Origin: Bacteroidales bacterium
GTDB lineage: Bacteria > Bacteroidota > Bacteroidia > Bacteroidales > UBA12077
Direction of reading: 5' to 3'
Assembly (NCBI GenBank): GCA_028282785.1
Contig: JANQHE010000002.1
Span: forward strand, 115,581 to 179,580
DNA: 64,000 bases
Position numbers and translations under genes: made by a program. The notes below the pieces were generated by a model that did not search any database, had not been told where the DNA came from, and saw nothing but the letters and a program-made list of their open reading frames with translations. This document shows, in pieces, positions 57,196 through 64,000 of the stretch (position 1 is its first letter; each line of letters begins with the position of its first letter).

Positions 57196-58425
57196 TTAAT
57201 TTGTTACTATTATTTTTTTTGTTATGGAATGTTTTTTGGTCAATATTTTAATATAATATATCCCAAAGGGTAAATCACTAACATTGTATTTTGTCAAGTT
57301 CTTCCCATGACTAATCAACATTCCTGTCTCCGAATAAATCCTGACGTTGTACTCTTTAAATGGTGTTCCAATAAAAATGATATCATTAGCCGGATTAGGA
57401 TAAATTTTAATATTAATACCAGATTCGGCCTTGCCTATCATTGTACTAAAGTTTTTTCCATAATTCCAAACGCCGTTACCTAATTGTGAAAACATCTCAG
57501 TATTACGAATGCCTAACCGAACAATATGATTATAAACCTTAAGTTCATTGATTTGATAATTGCCATCAAGCCCCGGACAATGGGTAAGTTTCTTCCAACC
57601 GGTTAAATTATCATTTTTATAAACGGTAAAATATATAGCAGTGTCAGAAGCAGCATAAATCGTATCTCCTGAGACATCCAAAAAATAAATCCTATAAAAA
57701 TCATCATTTAGTCCCTGATCGGTAATTGGCCGCCATACGTATTCATCGTATTTAGATATAAACAAACCTTGTTCTGTTGCTAAAAGTATATCCTCCTCTA
57801 GTAAAATATAATCTGAAGAAAAAACATTTTTAATTCCTATTGCTTTCCAGTCTTTTCCCAAATTATATGAAACTAAAAGTCCGGAAAACAACTCATTAGC
57901 ATATAACACCTTATCTTGTTTCTTGTAATTATATTTATAGGCATCCCAATTGTAGTACTCATGATTCCATGTTTTACCATAATCTGTTGAACGTGCATAT
58001 TCATATACAGAACAACCGGTAGACAAACAAATAACAGAATCTATAGCAATAATATCAGTAGCCCCCCTAACATACGATGTGGGAGTCCATGAATTCCCAA
58101 AATCAAGAGAATAATAAATATTCCCTCCTGTACAATCTCCAACTGTTATATAAATCGTATCATTATTTTCTGTTATTGAATACACATGCTTTATAACTTC
58201 ATTTATCCCACTATTGGAGTCTTGCCAGGTTTTGCCGTTATCACATGAACTATAAATACCATAATTATAAGTACCGGCAAAAAGTTTTCCTGAGGAACAC
58301 TTAAAAAATGTGCATACATTTATCGTATCAATTCCATCAGATTTTTCCCAATTGTACTGAGAATAACTTTTATTCGCTATTATGTTAACTATAATAGTTA
58401 AAATCAAAATAACTATTCTATTCAT
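57196..58425 (-). CDS. BNR/Asp-box repeat protein with T9SS type A sorting domain
   Basis: This 409-residue secreted protein has a signal peptide (MNRIVILILTIIVNIIANKSYS). Several sialidase-type Asp-box motifs follow (SSCDNGKTWQD, SLDFGNSWTP, STDYGKTWNH), which suggest a propeller. A C-terminal sorting domain for the type IX secretion system follows (IKIYPNPANDIIFIG to LPFGIYYIKILT, ending KKIIVTN). It should be secreted across the outer membrane and attached to the cell surface. The start lies 13 bp after the second metallopeptidase fragment, so it is in the same transcript. The ligand or substrate is unknown. A glycosidase role is not demonstrated. Confidence 0.88.
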   Translation of the reverse strand: MNRIVILILTIIVNIIANKSYSQYNWEKSDGIDTINVCTFFKCSSGKLFAGTYNYGIYSSCDNGKTWQDSNSGINEVIKHVYSITENNDTIYITVGDCTGGNIYYSLDFGNSWTPTSYVRGATDIIAIDSVICLSTGCSVYEYARSTDYGKTWNHEYYNWDAYKYNYKKQDKVLYANELFSGLLVSYNLGKDWKAIGIKNVFSSDYILLEEDILLATEQGLFISKYDEYVWRPITDQGLNDDFYRIYFLDVSGDTIYAASDTAIYFTVYKNDNLTGWKKLTHCPGLDGNYQINELKVYNHIVRLGIRNTEMFSQLGNGVWNYGKNFSTMIGKAESGINIKIYPNPANDIIFIGTPFKEYNVRIYSETGMLISHGKNLTKYNVSDLPFGIYYIKILTKKHSITKKIIVTN

Positions 58426-58438
58426 AACAAATATCGTT

Positions 58439-58741
58439 TTAATTCATCCTGATTGAAGAATCAATATTATAGTGATTCAAATATGTTTTAATGTTTAATT
58501 TTTCTCCGGTACCTTTTATTAATTTATCCTGCCAATCATAATACTCACCACTTGAATAAAAATATTTAACTAAATATTCACTTACGTCTTTATTAAATGC
58601 ATAATTCTCTCCAAATTTATTTTTCAATGCTCTATGAACCTGACAGGCTATCATATCAGCAATTAGATAGTTTTGTAGATATAATGGGTACGATATATAC
58701 CTCATACCTGCAATAGATTCATATTTAAAATCGTCATTCAC
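58439..58741 (-). CDS. C-terminal fragment of the split metallopeptidase
   Basis: This 100-residue frame starts at a GTG whose first base overlaps the last base of the upstream stop. It reads YPLYLQNYLIADMIACQVH to FYSSGEYYDWQDKLIKGTGE. In intact M2/M3-like peptidases this kind of sequence forms the C-terminal end of the catalytic domain. Reading the same frame back from the GTG continues in sense (TNELVNDDFKYES), so the two halves were one gene. The break is a one-base shift near 58745-58760. Without this part the enzyme is probably inactive, unless the shift is programmed or an assembly error. Confidence 0.75.
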   Translation of the reverse strand: MNDDFKYESIAGMRYISYPLYLQNYLIADMIACQVHRALKNKFGENYAFNKDVSEYLVKYFYSSGEYYDWQDKLIKGTGEKLNIKTYLNHYNIDSSIRMN

Positions 58742-59964
58742 TAATTCATTTGTTCTTCTTGAATAAGTTTATATGGCTTATCTGGATTTAAATAAAGTTC
58801 AATTTCCCTCATACTTCTATAAAGCCAATAACGTATAAAAGCGGTTGCATTTTCATCTGCAATTTCTTTTTTCCCGGATAAGACTTCTTCGTTTTGAGCA
58901 GTATATTTGAGTTGCCATGCTTTGGTACGGGTAAAATAAGCACATGTTTCTGCCATACCTTCGGCAAAACAGGTTGCACTACTTCCCGGCACCCACTCAT
59001 AACCTTCTAATATAGGGGTATTGATATTACAAAAAAGCCCTTGTAATCCGTGCCCCATTTCATGCATCCATATATGTGCCCCACGCCCAAGCGTAATTAC
59101 AGCCCTAAAATCATCCGGTACATTTATCATTAAACCCTGTCCCCCAATTCCGGACGGAAGCTGCTTTTCAACCAACTTTGAAGGTAATTCATTGTAATCG
59201 ATACCAATATTTTGTAATGTTTCTTTTACAAGGCTAATTTTATTTCCTATAACTTCACCAGGATTTTGATTATCATAAAACAATCTGAAAAGTTTATAAA
59301 AATCATTATAACTAAACTTTTCCGAGCCATTCTTGTTTTTAAGTTTTTTTACCAAATTTGAATATTCATTATCAGTTAAAGTATATAACTCATCAACAAA
59401 CTCCATGAACCATTCATAACCTAAACCATTAACCTCAAAAGTCAGTTGAGCATAATTTTCAAAGCCTAAATCAACCGCCTTTCTATTTCTTAACTTTATA
59501 AGCCGTATCATCATTCTCTCTAAACTATCCTGATCATGAAAGCTTTCATTGGAAACTTTCATTTGGTATTCTAACTCATTTCTTAATAACATAATTTCAT
59601 CGTCATACTCAACTTTAGCCATCAATAATATCTTATGCCAGGTTTCAATGCGTTTAATTAGTAAAGTGTCCTGAATCTTTTCAATTTGAAGGTAACCACT
59701 TTCAACCAGTGCATTTAAAGTATCATTCATTAAAAGTTTCTTAAATCTTTCTTTTGGGGTTTTTAAATCTACTTCTTTATCTGTATACAGGTTCCAATAG
59801 GCATTCCCTAACTCTATTGATATTTCTTCGTACCTGTTTTCCATTTTATCGAGCATGTGTTTCAATTCTATTTCATGATTAAATGTACATGCTTCTGATA
59901 AGAATAGTACGGAGGTTAAAAGAGTAATTAAATACGTATTAAGCTTTGTTTTCATTCTATACAA
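58741..59964 (-). CDS. M2/M3-like zinc metallopeptidase, N-terminal part (frameshifted)
   Basis: This 407-residue part of a peptidase has a signal or lipoprotein peptide ending LSEAC (Cys in the first 30 residues). It is a helical oligopeptidase-like protein with zinc motif HEMGH in GAHIWMHEMGHGLQGLF and a later Glu in FAEGMAE as third ligand. These features fit gluzincins such as angiotensin-converting-enzyme-like M2 peptidases. The frame ends at TAG within the expected C-terminal region, which continues in the next ORF. A 16-bp palindrome shared with the gene at 56959 lies 63 bp upstream. The combined length of about 508 residues suits the family. Confidence 0.8.
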   Translation of the reverse strand: MYRMKTKLNTYLITLLTSVLFLSEACTFNHEIELKHMLDKMENRYEEISIELGNAYWNLYTDKEVDLKTPKERFKKLLMNDTLNALVESGYLQIEKIQDTLLIKRIETWHKILLMAKVEYDDEIMLLRNELEYQMKVSNESFHDQDSLERMMIRLIKLRNRKAVDLGFENYAQLTFEVNGLGYEWFMEFVDELYTLTDNEYSNLVKKLKNKNGSEKFSYNDFYKLFRLFYDNQNPGEVIGNKISLVKETLQNIGIDYNELPSKLVEKQLPSGIGGQGLMINVPDDFRAVITLGRGAHIWMHEMGHGLQGLFCNINTPILEGYEWVPGSSATCFAEGMAETCAYFTRTKAWQLKYTAQNEEVLSGKKEIADENATAFIRYWLYRSMREIELYLNPDKPYKLIQEEQMN

Positions 59965-60025
59965 TTTTGATTTTCAAATAACATTATTAATTATCCGAAT
60001 ATTAAAACTTCTTTTCTATTCAATC

Positions 60026-60043
60026 ATTTGACAATTGTCAAAT
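60026..60043. promoter_or_regulatory. Palindromic operator before the metallopeptidase gene
   Basis: ATTTGACAATTGTCAAAT is an 18-bp perfect palindrome with the same 16-bp core (60027-60042) as the site at 57031-57046. It lies about 63 bp before the start codon at 59964. Confidence 0.6.
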
Positions 60044-60061
60044 AATTGATATAACATCACA

Positions 60062-60303
60062 GAACCTGCTTGCCAATTATTTAATACTCTTAATGTAAAA
60101 AGCCATTACAAAAAGAATAGTAGGTTCTGTTTCCAATGCAATGAGTTTCCTTGTGAAAAAACAGGCTTTGATGAACATTTCAAAAAACGTTGGGTAAAAA
60201 TGCAGTAATGTATGTAAGAAATTGATGTTGAAAGATCCTATAAAGAAGAACCAAGCTAAATAGAAATTTCGTAGTCATTTCTTAAAAACAAACAATCGTT
60301 CCG
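60062..60303 (+). pseudogene. Decayed partial duplicate of the DUF3795 gene and its 3' flank
   Basis: Reading from 60062 gives CQLF, then RFCFQCNEFPCEKTGFDEHF and KKRWVKMQ, which match residues from about 82 of the protein encoded at 54213. Two codons have become stops (CAA to TAA after KMQ, and AAA to TAA two codons later). The similarity continues past the gene end into the 3' flank (TAGTCATTTCTTAAAAA against TAGCCATTACTTAAAAA). The 5' half of the gene is absent. This is a dead fragment left by a segmental duplication. Confidence 0.8.
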
Positions 60304-60521
60304 GTCCCAAAAATTATCAGTCATTACTCCCTTCGCTCGTGAAGATATATGTTCCGTGTCTTGGCATTTATGTTAAGGTGAAGGAGTTTTTAAAATTACC
60401 AAAATAATTAAAGATTGATTCTATCATCATATTTCTTGTAATCATAAATGTTAACCAGCTCAATGAACCTCATTTTAACAATATTGTTTATTACTAAACT
60501 CAACTGTTAAATTCTGTTTTT
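60304..60521. other. Intergenic stretch after the duplicated fragment
   Basis: About 218 bases hold no ORF or fold I can support. A GCTCAATGAACC-like word near 60455 and AT-rich sequence precede the next gene. Its promoter should be here, but no exact TAnnTTTG was found. Confidence 0.4.
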
Positions 60522-60872
60522 ATGGAAAAACTTGTAACCGACTGGTTTGATAAATGGAGTAATGGAGATTACCTCAACTTACCTATTTCCGAAAGTTTTA
60601 AACATACAAGCCCTTTTGGCACCATTGAAGGTAAAAAAGCATACCTGGATTTAGTTGAGAAAAACAAAGACAAATTCCTGGGTTATAGTTTTAAGATACA
60701 TGATGCTATTTATGAAAACGAAAAAGCTTGTGTCCGTTACACAGCCAGACAAAAGGATTTCTCATTAGATGTTAGCGAATGGTACCATGTAAAAGATAAA
60801 TTGATCGAGGAAATTATTGCATACGATCACATTGGAGATATACACGAAGATAGAAAGCTTAAAGGGAACTAG
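60522..60872 (+). CDS. NTF2-like/SnoaL-like small protein
   Basis: This 116-residue protein fits the NTF2-like alpha-beta cone fold: VTDWFDKWSNGDYLNLPISE, then HTSPFGTIEGKKAYLDLVEK and a beta-rich half (ACVRYTARQKDFSLDVSEWYHV). SnoaL-like members are small enzymes or ligand-binding proteins, and the active residues cannot be assigned here. It has no signal peptide. It is followed after 17 bp by the DUF1801 gene, so the two are probably co-transcribed. Confidence 0.85.
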   Translation: MEKLVTDWFDKWSNGDYLNLPISESFKHTSPFGTIEGKKAYLDLVEKNKDKFLGYSFKIHDAIYENEKACVRYTARQKDFSLDVSEWYHVKDKLIEEIIAYDHIGDIHEDRKLKGN

Positions 60873-60889
60873 TGGTTTAAGTTAAGAAC

Positions 60890-61327
60890 ATGTTAATGAA
60901 AAATTTAAAAATAAGGACAAACCCACAGGTTAATGAGGTATTTGATAATTATCCCGATTCAGTTCGTGATAAAATGTTAAACTTACGGAGAATAATTATA
61001 GAAACAGCCCATGAAACTGAAGGGATTAACAATTTAGAAGAAACTTTAAAATGGGGTGAACCTAGTTACTTAACAAAATATGGAAGTACAATAAGAATTG
61101 ACTGGAAAGATAAAACTCCGGATCAATATGCTATTTATTTTAAATGTACCAGTAAATTAGTTCCTACCTTTAAACTTCTATTTAATAATATTTTTACTTA
61201 TGAAGGAAACCGTGCAATTATTTTTCAACCGGAGGACAAAATTCCGGAAACGGAATTAAAAAAATGTATTCAGGCTGCATTATTGTATCATAAAGTAAAA
61301 CATTTACCGGCACTAGATATTTTATAA
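60890..61327 (+). CDS. DUF1801 family protein (YdhG-like)
   Basis: This 145-residue cytoplasmic protein has the DUF1801 layout: VRDKMLNLRRIIIETAHET, then ETLKWGEPSYLTKYGSTIRI and FKCTSKLVPTFKLLF. The family has a known fold related to frataxin/YdhG but no firm function. The start may be ATG 60890 (MLMKN) or ATG 60896. It lies 17 bp after the NTF2-like gene. Confidence 0.88.
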   Translation: MLMKNLKIRTNPQVNEVFDNYPDSVRDKMLNLRRIIIETAHETEGINNLEETLKWGEPSYLTKYGSTIRIDWKDKTPDQYAIYFKCTSKLVPTFKLLFNNIFTYEGNRAIIFQPEDKIPETELKKCIQAALLYHKVKHLPALDIL

Positions 61328-61390
61328 AATCAAAAAAGAATACCTAAATCACAAAACAAAAAAACGCCTAATTTGGCGCATACAATTTAA

Positions 61391-61398
61391 TATATTTG
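61391..61398 (+). promoter_or_regulatory. Candidate -7 element for the toxin-antitoxin operon
   Basis: TATATTTG matches TAnnTTTG exactly, 34 bp before mntA. The nearest TTTG (61372-61375) is only 15 bases upstream instead of about 20, and it lies in a small CGCC/GGCG hairpin. Confidence 0.35.
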
Positions 61399-61432
61399 AT
61401 GGTCGCCGATTTAATTGCTATCTTCGTAATAT

Positions 61433-61756
61433 ATGAACTTAATAAATCAACATAGAAGAATAATAAGCTCCTTATGTAAAAAGTATAAAGTTGATGAGTT
61501 GTATGTTTTTGGTTCGGTAGCCACCGGTTCGGAAAACAAGCAAAGCGATATTGATTTTCTTGTGAAATTTGGAGATGTTGAACTTTACAACTATTTTGAC
61601 AATTATATGGATTTTAAAGAATCTTTGGAGAAATTATTCAAAAGAAATGTTGATTTATTAGAAATTCAAACCTTAAAAAATCCCATATTAAAGCGTTCAA
61701 TTGACAGAAATAAAATAAAAATATATGGACGAACGGATTCTAAAATGGCTGTATGA
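61433..61756 (+). CDS. mntA: MntA-type antitoxin (minimal nucleotidyltransferase)
   Basis: This 107-residue minimal nucleotidyltransferase has the full GS-x10-DxD motif (Gly27, Ser28, Asp39, Asp41) and a third acidic residue at Asp74 in VDLLE. In HepT/MntA systems the nucleotidyltransferase neutralises the HEPN toxin by adding AMP to its tyrosine. It overlaps the hepT start by 32 bp, the usual arrangement. The active site appears intact. It lies between the DUF1801 gene and an intergenic stretch, in a region with several gene remnants. Confidence 0.92.
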   Translation: MNLINQHRRIISSLCKKYKVDELYVFGSVATGSENKQSDIDFLVKFGDVELYNYFDNYMDFKESLEKLFKRNVDLLEIQTLKNPILKRSIDRNKIKIYGRTDSKMAV

Positions 61757-62069
61757 CGTTAGCAAAGCAATAACAGAAATTGAAAGCTTTTTCGTTAACA
61801 CCCCAAAAGATTTTGAATATTATCAATCAAACATTTTGCTAAAAAGAGCTATCGAACGTGATCTGGAGATAATAGGTGAAGCAGTAAACAGAATCTTAAA
61901 AAGAGATCCCAAATTTCCATTAGAACATGCAAAAAAAATTATTGGATTACGAAATCATATTATTCATGCTTATGACAATATCTCTGATGAAAATATCTGG
62001 GCAATTATTACTAAACACATTCCAAATCTGAAAAAAGAAGTACTCAACTTTATTGAAACGGAAGAATAG
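61725..62069 (+). CDS. hepT: HepT-type toxin (HEPN ribonuclease, DUF86)
   Basis: This 114-residue helical HEPN protein has the catalytic motif RNHIIHAY (Arg76, His81, Tyr83), matching the Rx4HxY pattern of HepT. The tyrosine is the residue modified by MntA in characterised systems. Upstream helices (LLKRAIERDLEIIGEAVNRIL) are typical. It is translationally coupled to mntA by a 32-bp overlap. Both components look functional, so this should be an active toxin-antitoxin pair. Confidence 0.93.
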   Translation: MDERILKWLYDVSKAITEIESFFVNTPKDFEYYQSNILLKRAIERDLEIIGEAVNRILKRDPKFPLEHAKKIIGLRNHIIHAYDNISDENIWAIITKHIPNLKKEVLNFIETEE

Positions 62070-62363
62070 TGTTTGGTTTATTTATAAAACAAATTCCCAT
62101 AATAATCTCCAATTGATGTACTGACTTACACCAAATTACATGCCACAAACCTTTAAAAAAAGTTTGTTTTTATTTCATGTTTTACTAACTTGAATACACT
62201 TCGGACTATTGCGAATACGAAAGGGAGAGAAAAGTATTTGTTATGGTTCAAAATTTCAAATTCTTTTTATTTCTATTCTTGAATTTGTTTCAAGCCATAG
62301 CTTGTTGCAGACATACGTTTTATTTCAAACCAAACGGAATATTCACATTAAAATTGAAACATT
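62070..62363. other. Intergenic stretch with nothing recognisable
   Basis: These 294 AT-rich bases follow hepT. A short open frame starts at ATG 62243 (MVQNFKFFLFLFLN) but has no supporting features. No terminator hairpin or clear promoter was seen. Confidence 0.4.
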
Positions 62364-63518
62364 ATGAGATACTACAAATTAAAATCTGATTTTACAAAAA
62401 AAGAAATGCGCGATTTTGTTATTAATAACATTCTCGAACTTAGAAAAGGAATGCGTGCAAAAATTCCGGAAAAGAACCTGGATAAAAACCTCCTGATAGC
62501 AACATGGAATATACGAGATTTTGATTCAAATAAATTTGGCCACGGCCCCAGATTAAAAGAATCTTTTTATTACATAGCAGAAATTATTTCAGCTTTTGAT
62601 TTAGTAGCTGTCCAGGAAGTAAATAAGGACCTGAGGGCTTTTAACAGGCTTATGTATCTTTTGGGACCTGATTGGGATTTTATTACTACTGATGTTACCG
62701 AAGGTAAAAGTGGCAACAGCGAACGTATGACATTTATTTATGACGTTCGCAGGGTATCATTTAAAAATATTGCAGGCGAAATAGTTTTGCCTAAGAACAG
62801 GCTGATTCGTGGTGACATACAATTTGCCAGGACTCCTTTTGTTGTGTCATTTCAGGCTGGCTGGACAAAATTCAATTTATGTACGGTTCATATCTATTTT
62901 GGAAGTGATTATGGTGATAAAATGAAAAGGCGCAAGAGTGAAATTGCCGGCATAGCAAAATTCTTAAAATCCAGGGCAGATAAAAATAAGGAAAACCTTA
63001 TCGTATTGGGTGATTTTAATATTACCAATCCGGAACATGAAACCATGAAAGCCCTTACCGATAATGGTTTTAGAATACCGGACCAAATAAAAGAACGGCC
63101 CGTGGGAACTAACACATGGCAATCAAAACATTACGACCAGATTGGTGTCAGGTCTAAAACAGAGTATTTTCAAATGGGCGATAAATCCAATAGTGCTGGT
63201 GCATTTTTCTTCTTTGAACATGTTTTAACCGAAGAACAATTTGATGATTATAAAGAACATGCTGCTGCTTCACTTACCAAACAAAAAGTAAACAAAGAAA
63301 AAGATTTAGCCAGAGAAGAAAACAAAGCAAACCCGGACCCGAGAAAAATTGAAAAATTAAAGAAAGCTATAAATGAATTTAATGATGAAATTAACGACCC
63401 TGTAAAACTGAAAGATTATTACTACAGGTTATGGAAAACGTTCCAGGTTTCGGACCATATGCCAATGTGGACAGAATTGATAGTTGACCATAGTGAAAAG
63501 TATTTGAATAATATTTAA
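62364..63518 (+). CDS. Endonuclease/exonuclease/phosphatase family protein with inserted helical region
   Basis: This 384-residue protein has the EEP (exonuclease III/DNase I-like) fold: LLIATWNIRDFDSN, FDLVAVQEVNKDLRAFNRL with the metal-binding Glu, VLGDFNITNPEHETM with the catalytic Asp/Asn pair, and SDHMPMWTEL at the end with the catalytic His. No signal peptide is seen. Between the last core strand and the SDH motif lies a charged helical stretch of about 80 residues (KQKVNKEKDLAREENKAN) not usual for this fold. Substrate may be DNA, RNA or a phosphoester. It is a single gene. Confidence 0.88.
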   Translation: MRYYKLKSDFTKKEMRDFVINNILELRKGMRAKIPEKNLDKNLLIATWNIRDFDSNKFGHGPRLKESFYYIAEIISAFDLVAVQEVNKDLRAFNRLMYLLGPDWDFITTDVTEGKSGNSERMTFIYDVRRVSFKNIAGEIVLPKNRLIRGDIQFARTPFVVSFQAGWTKFNLCTVHIYFGSDYGDKMKRRKSEIAGIAKFLKSRADKNKENLIVLGDFNITNPEHETMKALTDNGFRIPDQIKERPVGTNTWQSKHYDQIGVRSKTEYFQMGDKSNSAGAFFFFEHVLTEEQFDDYKEHAAASLTKQKVNKEKDLAREENKANPDPRKIEKLKKAINEFNDEINDPVKLKDYYYRLWKTFQVSDHMPMWTELIVDHSEKYLNNI

Positions 63519-63613
63519 TAAAAACAAAGTCTTTTTTTAAATAACAATTTAGTAATACATATCAATACTTCAATTTAGATAACTTATAGTACGCATTATG
63601 ACTTAAAATAAAA

Positions 63614-63629
63614 TACCTAAAAATAGGTA
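63614..63629. promoter_or_regulatory. Short inverted repeat before the last gene
   Basis: TACCTAAAAATAGGTA has 6-base arms with a 4-base centre. A TAATTTCG, one mismatch from TAnnTTTG, follows near 63631. It may be an operator for the gene starting at 63707. Confidence 0.35.
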
Positions 63630-63706
63630 GTTAATTTCGTCATTCTTAGTGAAATAAAAGTAAGCTACTTATATGAACTTTGATTAAAGTTTAAAATTAA
63701 ATTCTT

Positions 63707-64000
63707 ATGAAAAAGCTTACTGTTTCCTTAATTAGCATTTTAATTTCATTAGTAACTTTTGCTACAGATGAAATTGTGAACTGTATTCCCCTTCCAACAG
63801 AAAAAAACAACCAGCTTGTTAAAATGGAATGGGTTTCCTTTATACCCATTATATTGGGTTTGATTGCTTTTGTACTAATATTTATAAAGTTATCTAAGTA
63901 TAACTTAAAAGAAGCACTCTCTACGGATCATGATCCCGATAATAGGATACCAAGCTCTAGCCGCCTGCTGGCTTTTATTTCCGGAATATCGGCGATTCTG
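63707..64000 (+). CDS. Membrane protein, partial (cut by window end)
   Basis: The ORF track omits this frame. From ATG 63707 it gives 98 residues to the edge: a signal peptide (MKKLTVSLISILISLVTFA), a short periplasmic part, a membrane segment (FIPIILGLIAFVLIFIKL), and a cytoplasmic stretch followed by the start of another hydrophobic segment (LLAFISGISAIL). I do not recognise the family from this part. Confidence 0.7.
   Translation, partial: MKKLTVSLISILISLVTFATDEIVNCIPLPTEKNNQLVKMEWVSFIPIILGLIAFVLIFIKLSKYNLKEALSTDHDPDNRIPSSSRLLAFISGISAIL

Noticed and set aside
61365-61378. CGCC/GGCG hairpin before mntA as a plus-strand terminator
   Set aside because: The T-run follows it only on the minus strand, where no gene ends, so a terminator role for the plus-strand genes is not supported.
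1-64000. tRNA, rRNA, CRISPR array, riboswitch or replication origin
   Set aside because: No cloverleaf-like segment, rRNA stretch, spaced direct-repeat array or known riboswitch core was recognised by eye. Small RNAs cannot be excluded without a covariance search.

Overview
The window is AT-rich bacterial DNA from a member of the Bacteroidota. The signs are a TonB-dependent receptor with an N-terminal carboxypeptidase-regulatory-like domain, a protein with a type IX secretion C-terminal sorting domain, many exported proteins with short signal peptides, and promoters of the TTTG / TAnnTTTG type (best example at 43092-43123). A Stn-type NADH/ferredoxin/NADPH complex, a rubrerythrin-like ferritin and a Crp/Fnr regulator suggest an anaerobic or facultative lifestyle. 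I cannot name the genus. No rRNA, tRNA, CRISPR array or intact insertion sequence was seen.

Region 1 (1-11443, minus strand) is a ten-gene chemosensory operon. In transcription order it encodes a single-domain response regulator, a 603-residue coiled-coil protein, a STAS protein, CheY, CheA, CheW, two methyl-accepting proteins with different Cache sensors, CheR, and a histidine-kinase-like protein cut by the window edge. CheB, CheC, CheD and a conventional CheZ are not seen. The coiled-coil protein carries a CheZ-like [FY]-x-[DE]-x3-Q motif twice, and the terminal kinase-like protein has Asn where the phospho-accepting His should be. These are the strongest leads for something undescribed. 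A divergent operon (11643-15298) encodes a Crp/Fnr regulator, a response regulator and an M1 peptidase lipoprotein, with an FNR-type palindrome between the two operons.

Region 2 (15300-30318) holds a LysM/periplasmic-binding fusion, a ferritin-like protein, the three-gene Stn-type operon, a SNF2 helicase, a tandem pair of secreted coiled-coil proteins and a radical SAM protein. Region 3 (30424-41879) holds a tricorn-like protease, a 142-bp element with 19-bp terminal inverted repeats, a REC-SpoIIE phosphatase and two large sensor kinases with a response regulator.

Region 4 (42031-54108) holds a PfkB kinase, a membrane-protein/winged-helix pair whose palindromic operator recurs before a TPR/TonB-receptor operon, purC-phoH, a SAM hydroxide adenosyltransferase, mazG, and a TetR-controlled acyltransferase/epimerase group with two identical operators. 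Region 5 (54213-64000) is more degraded: a broken Crp-like gene, a frameshifted metallopeptidase, a decayed duplicate of a DUF3795 gene, and a 16-bp palindrome present before two separate transcription units. It ends with small genes, a MntA/HepT toxin-antitoxin pair, an endonuclease/phosphatase-family protein and a truncated membrane protein.
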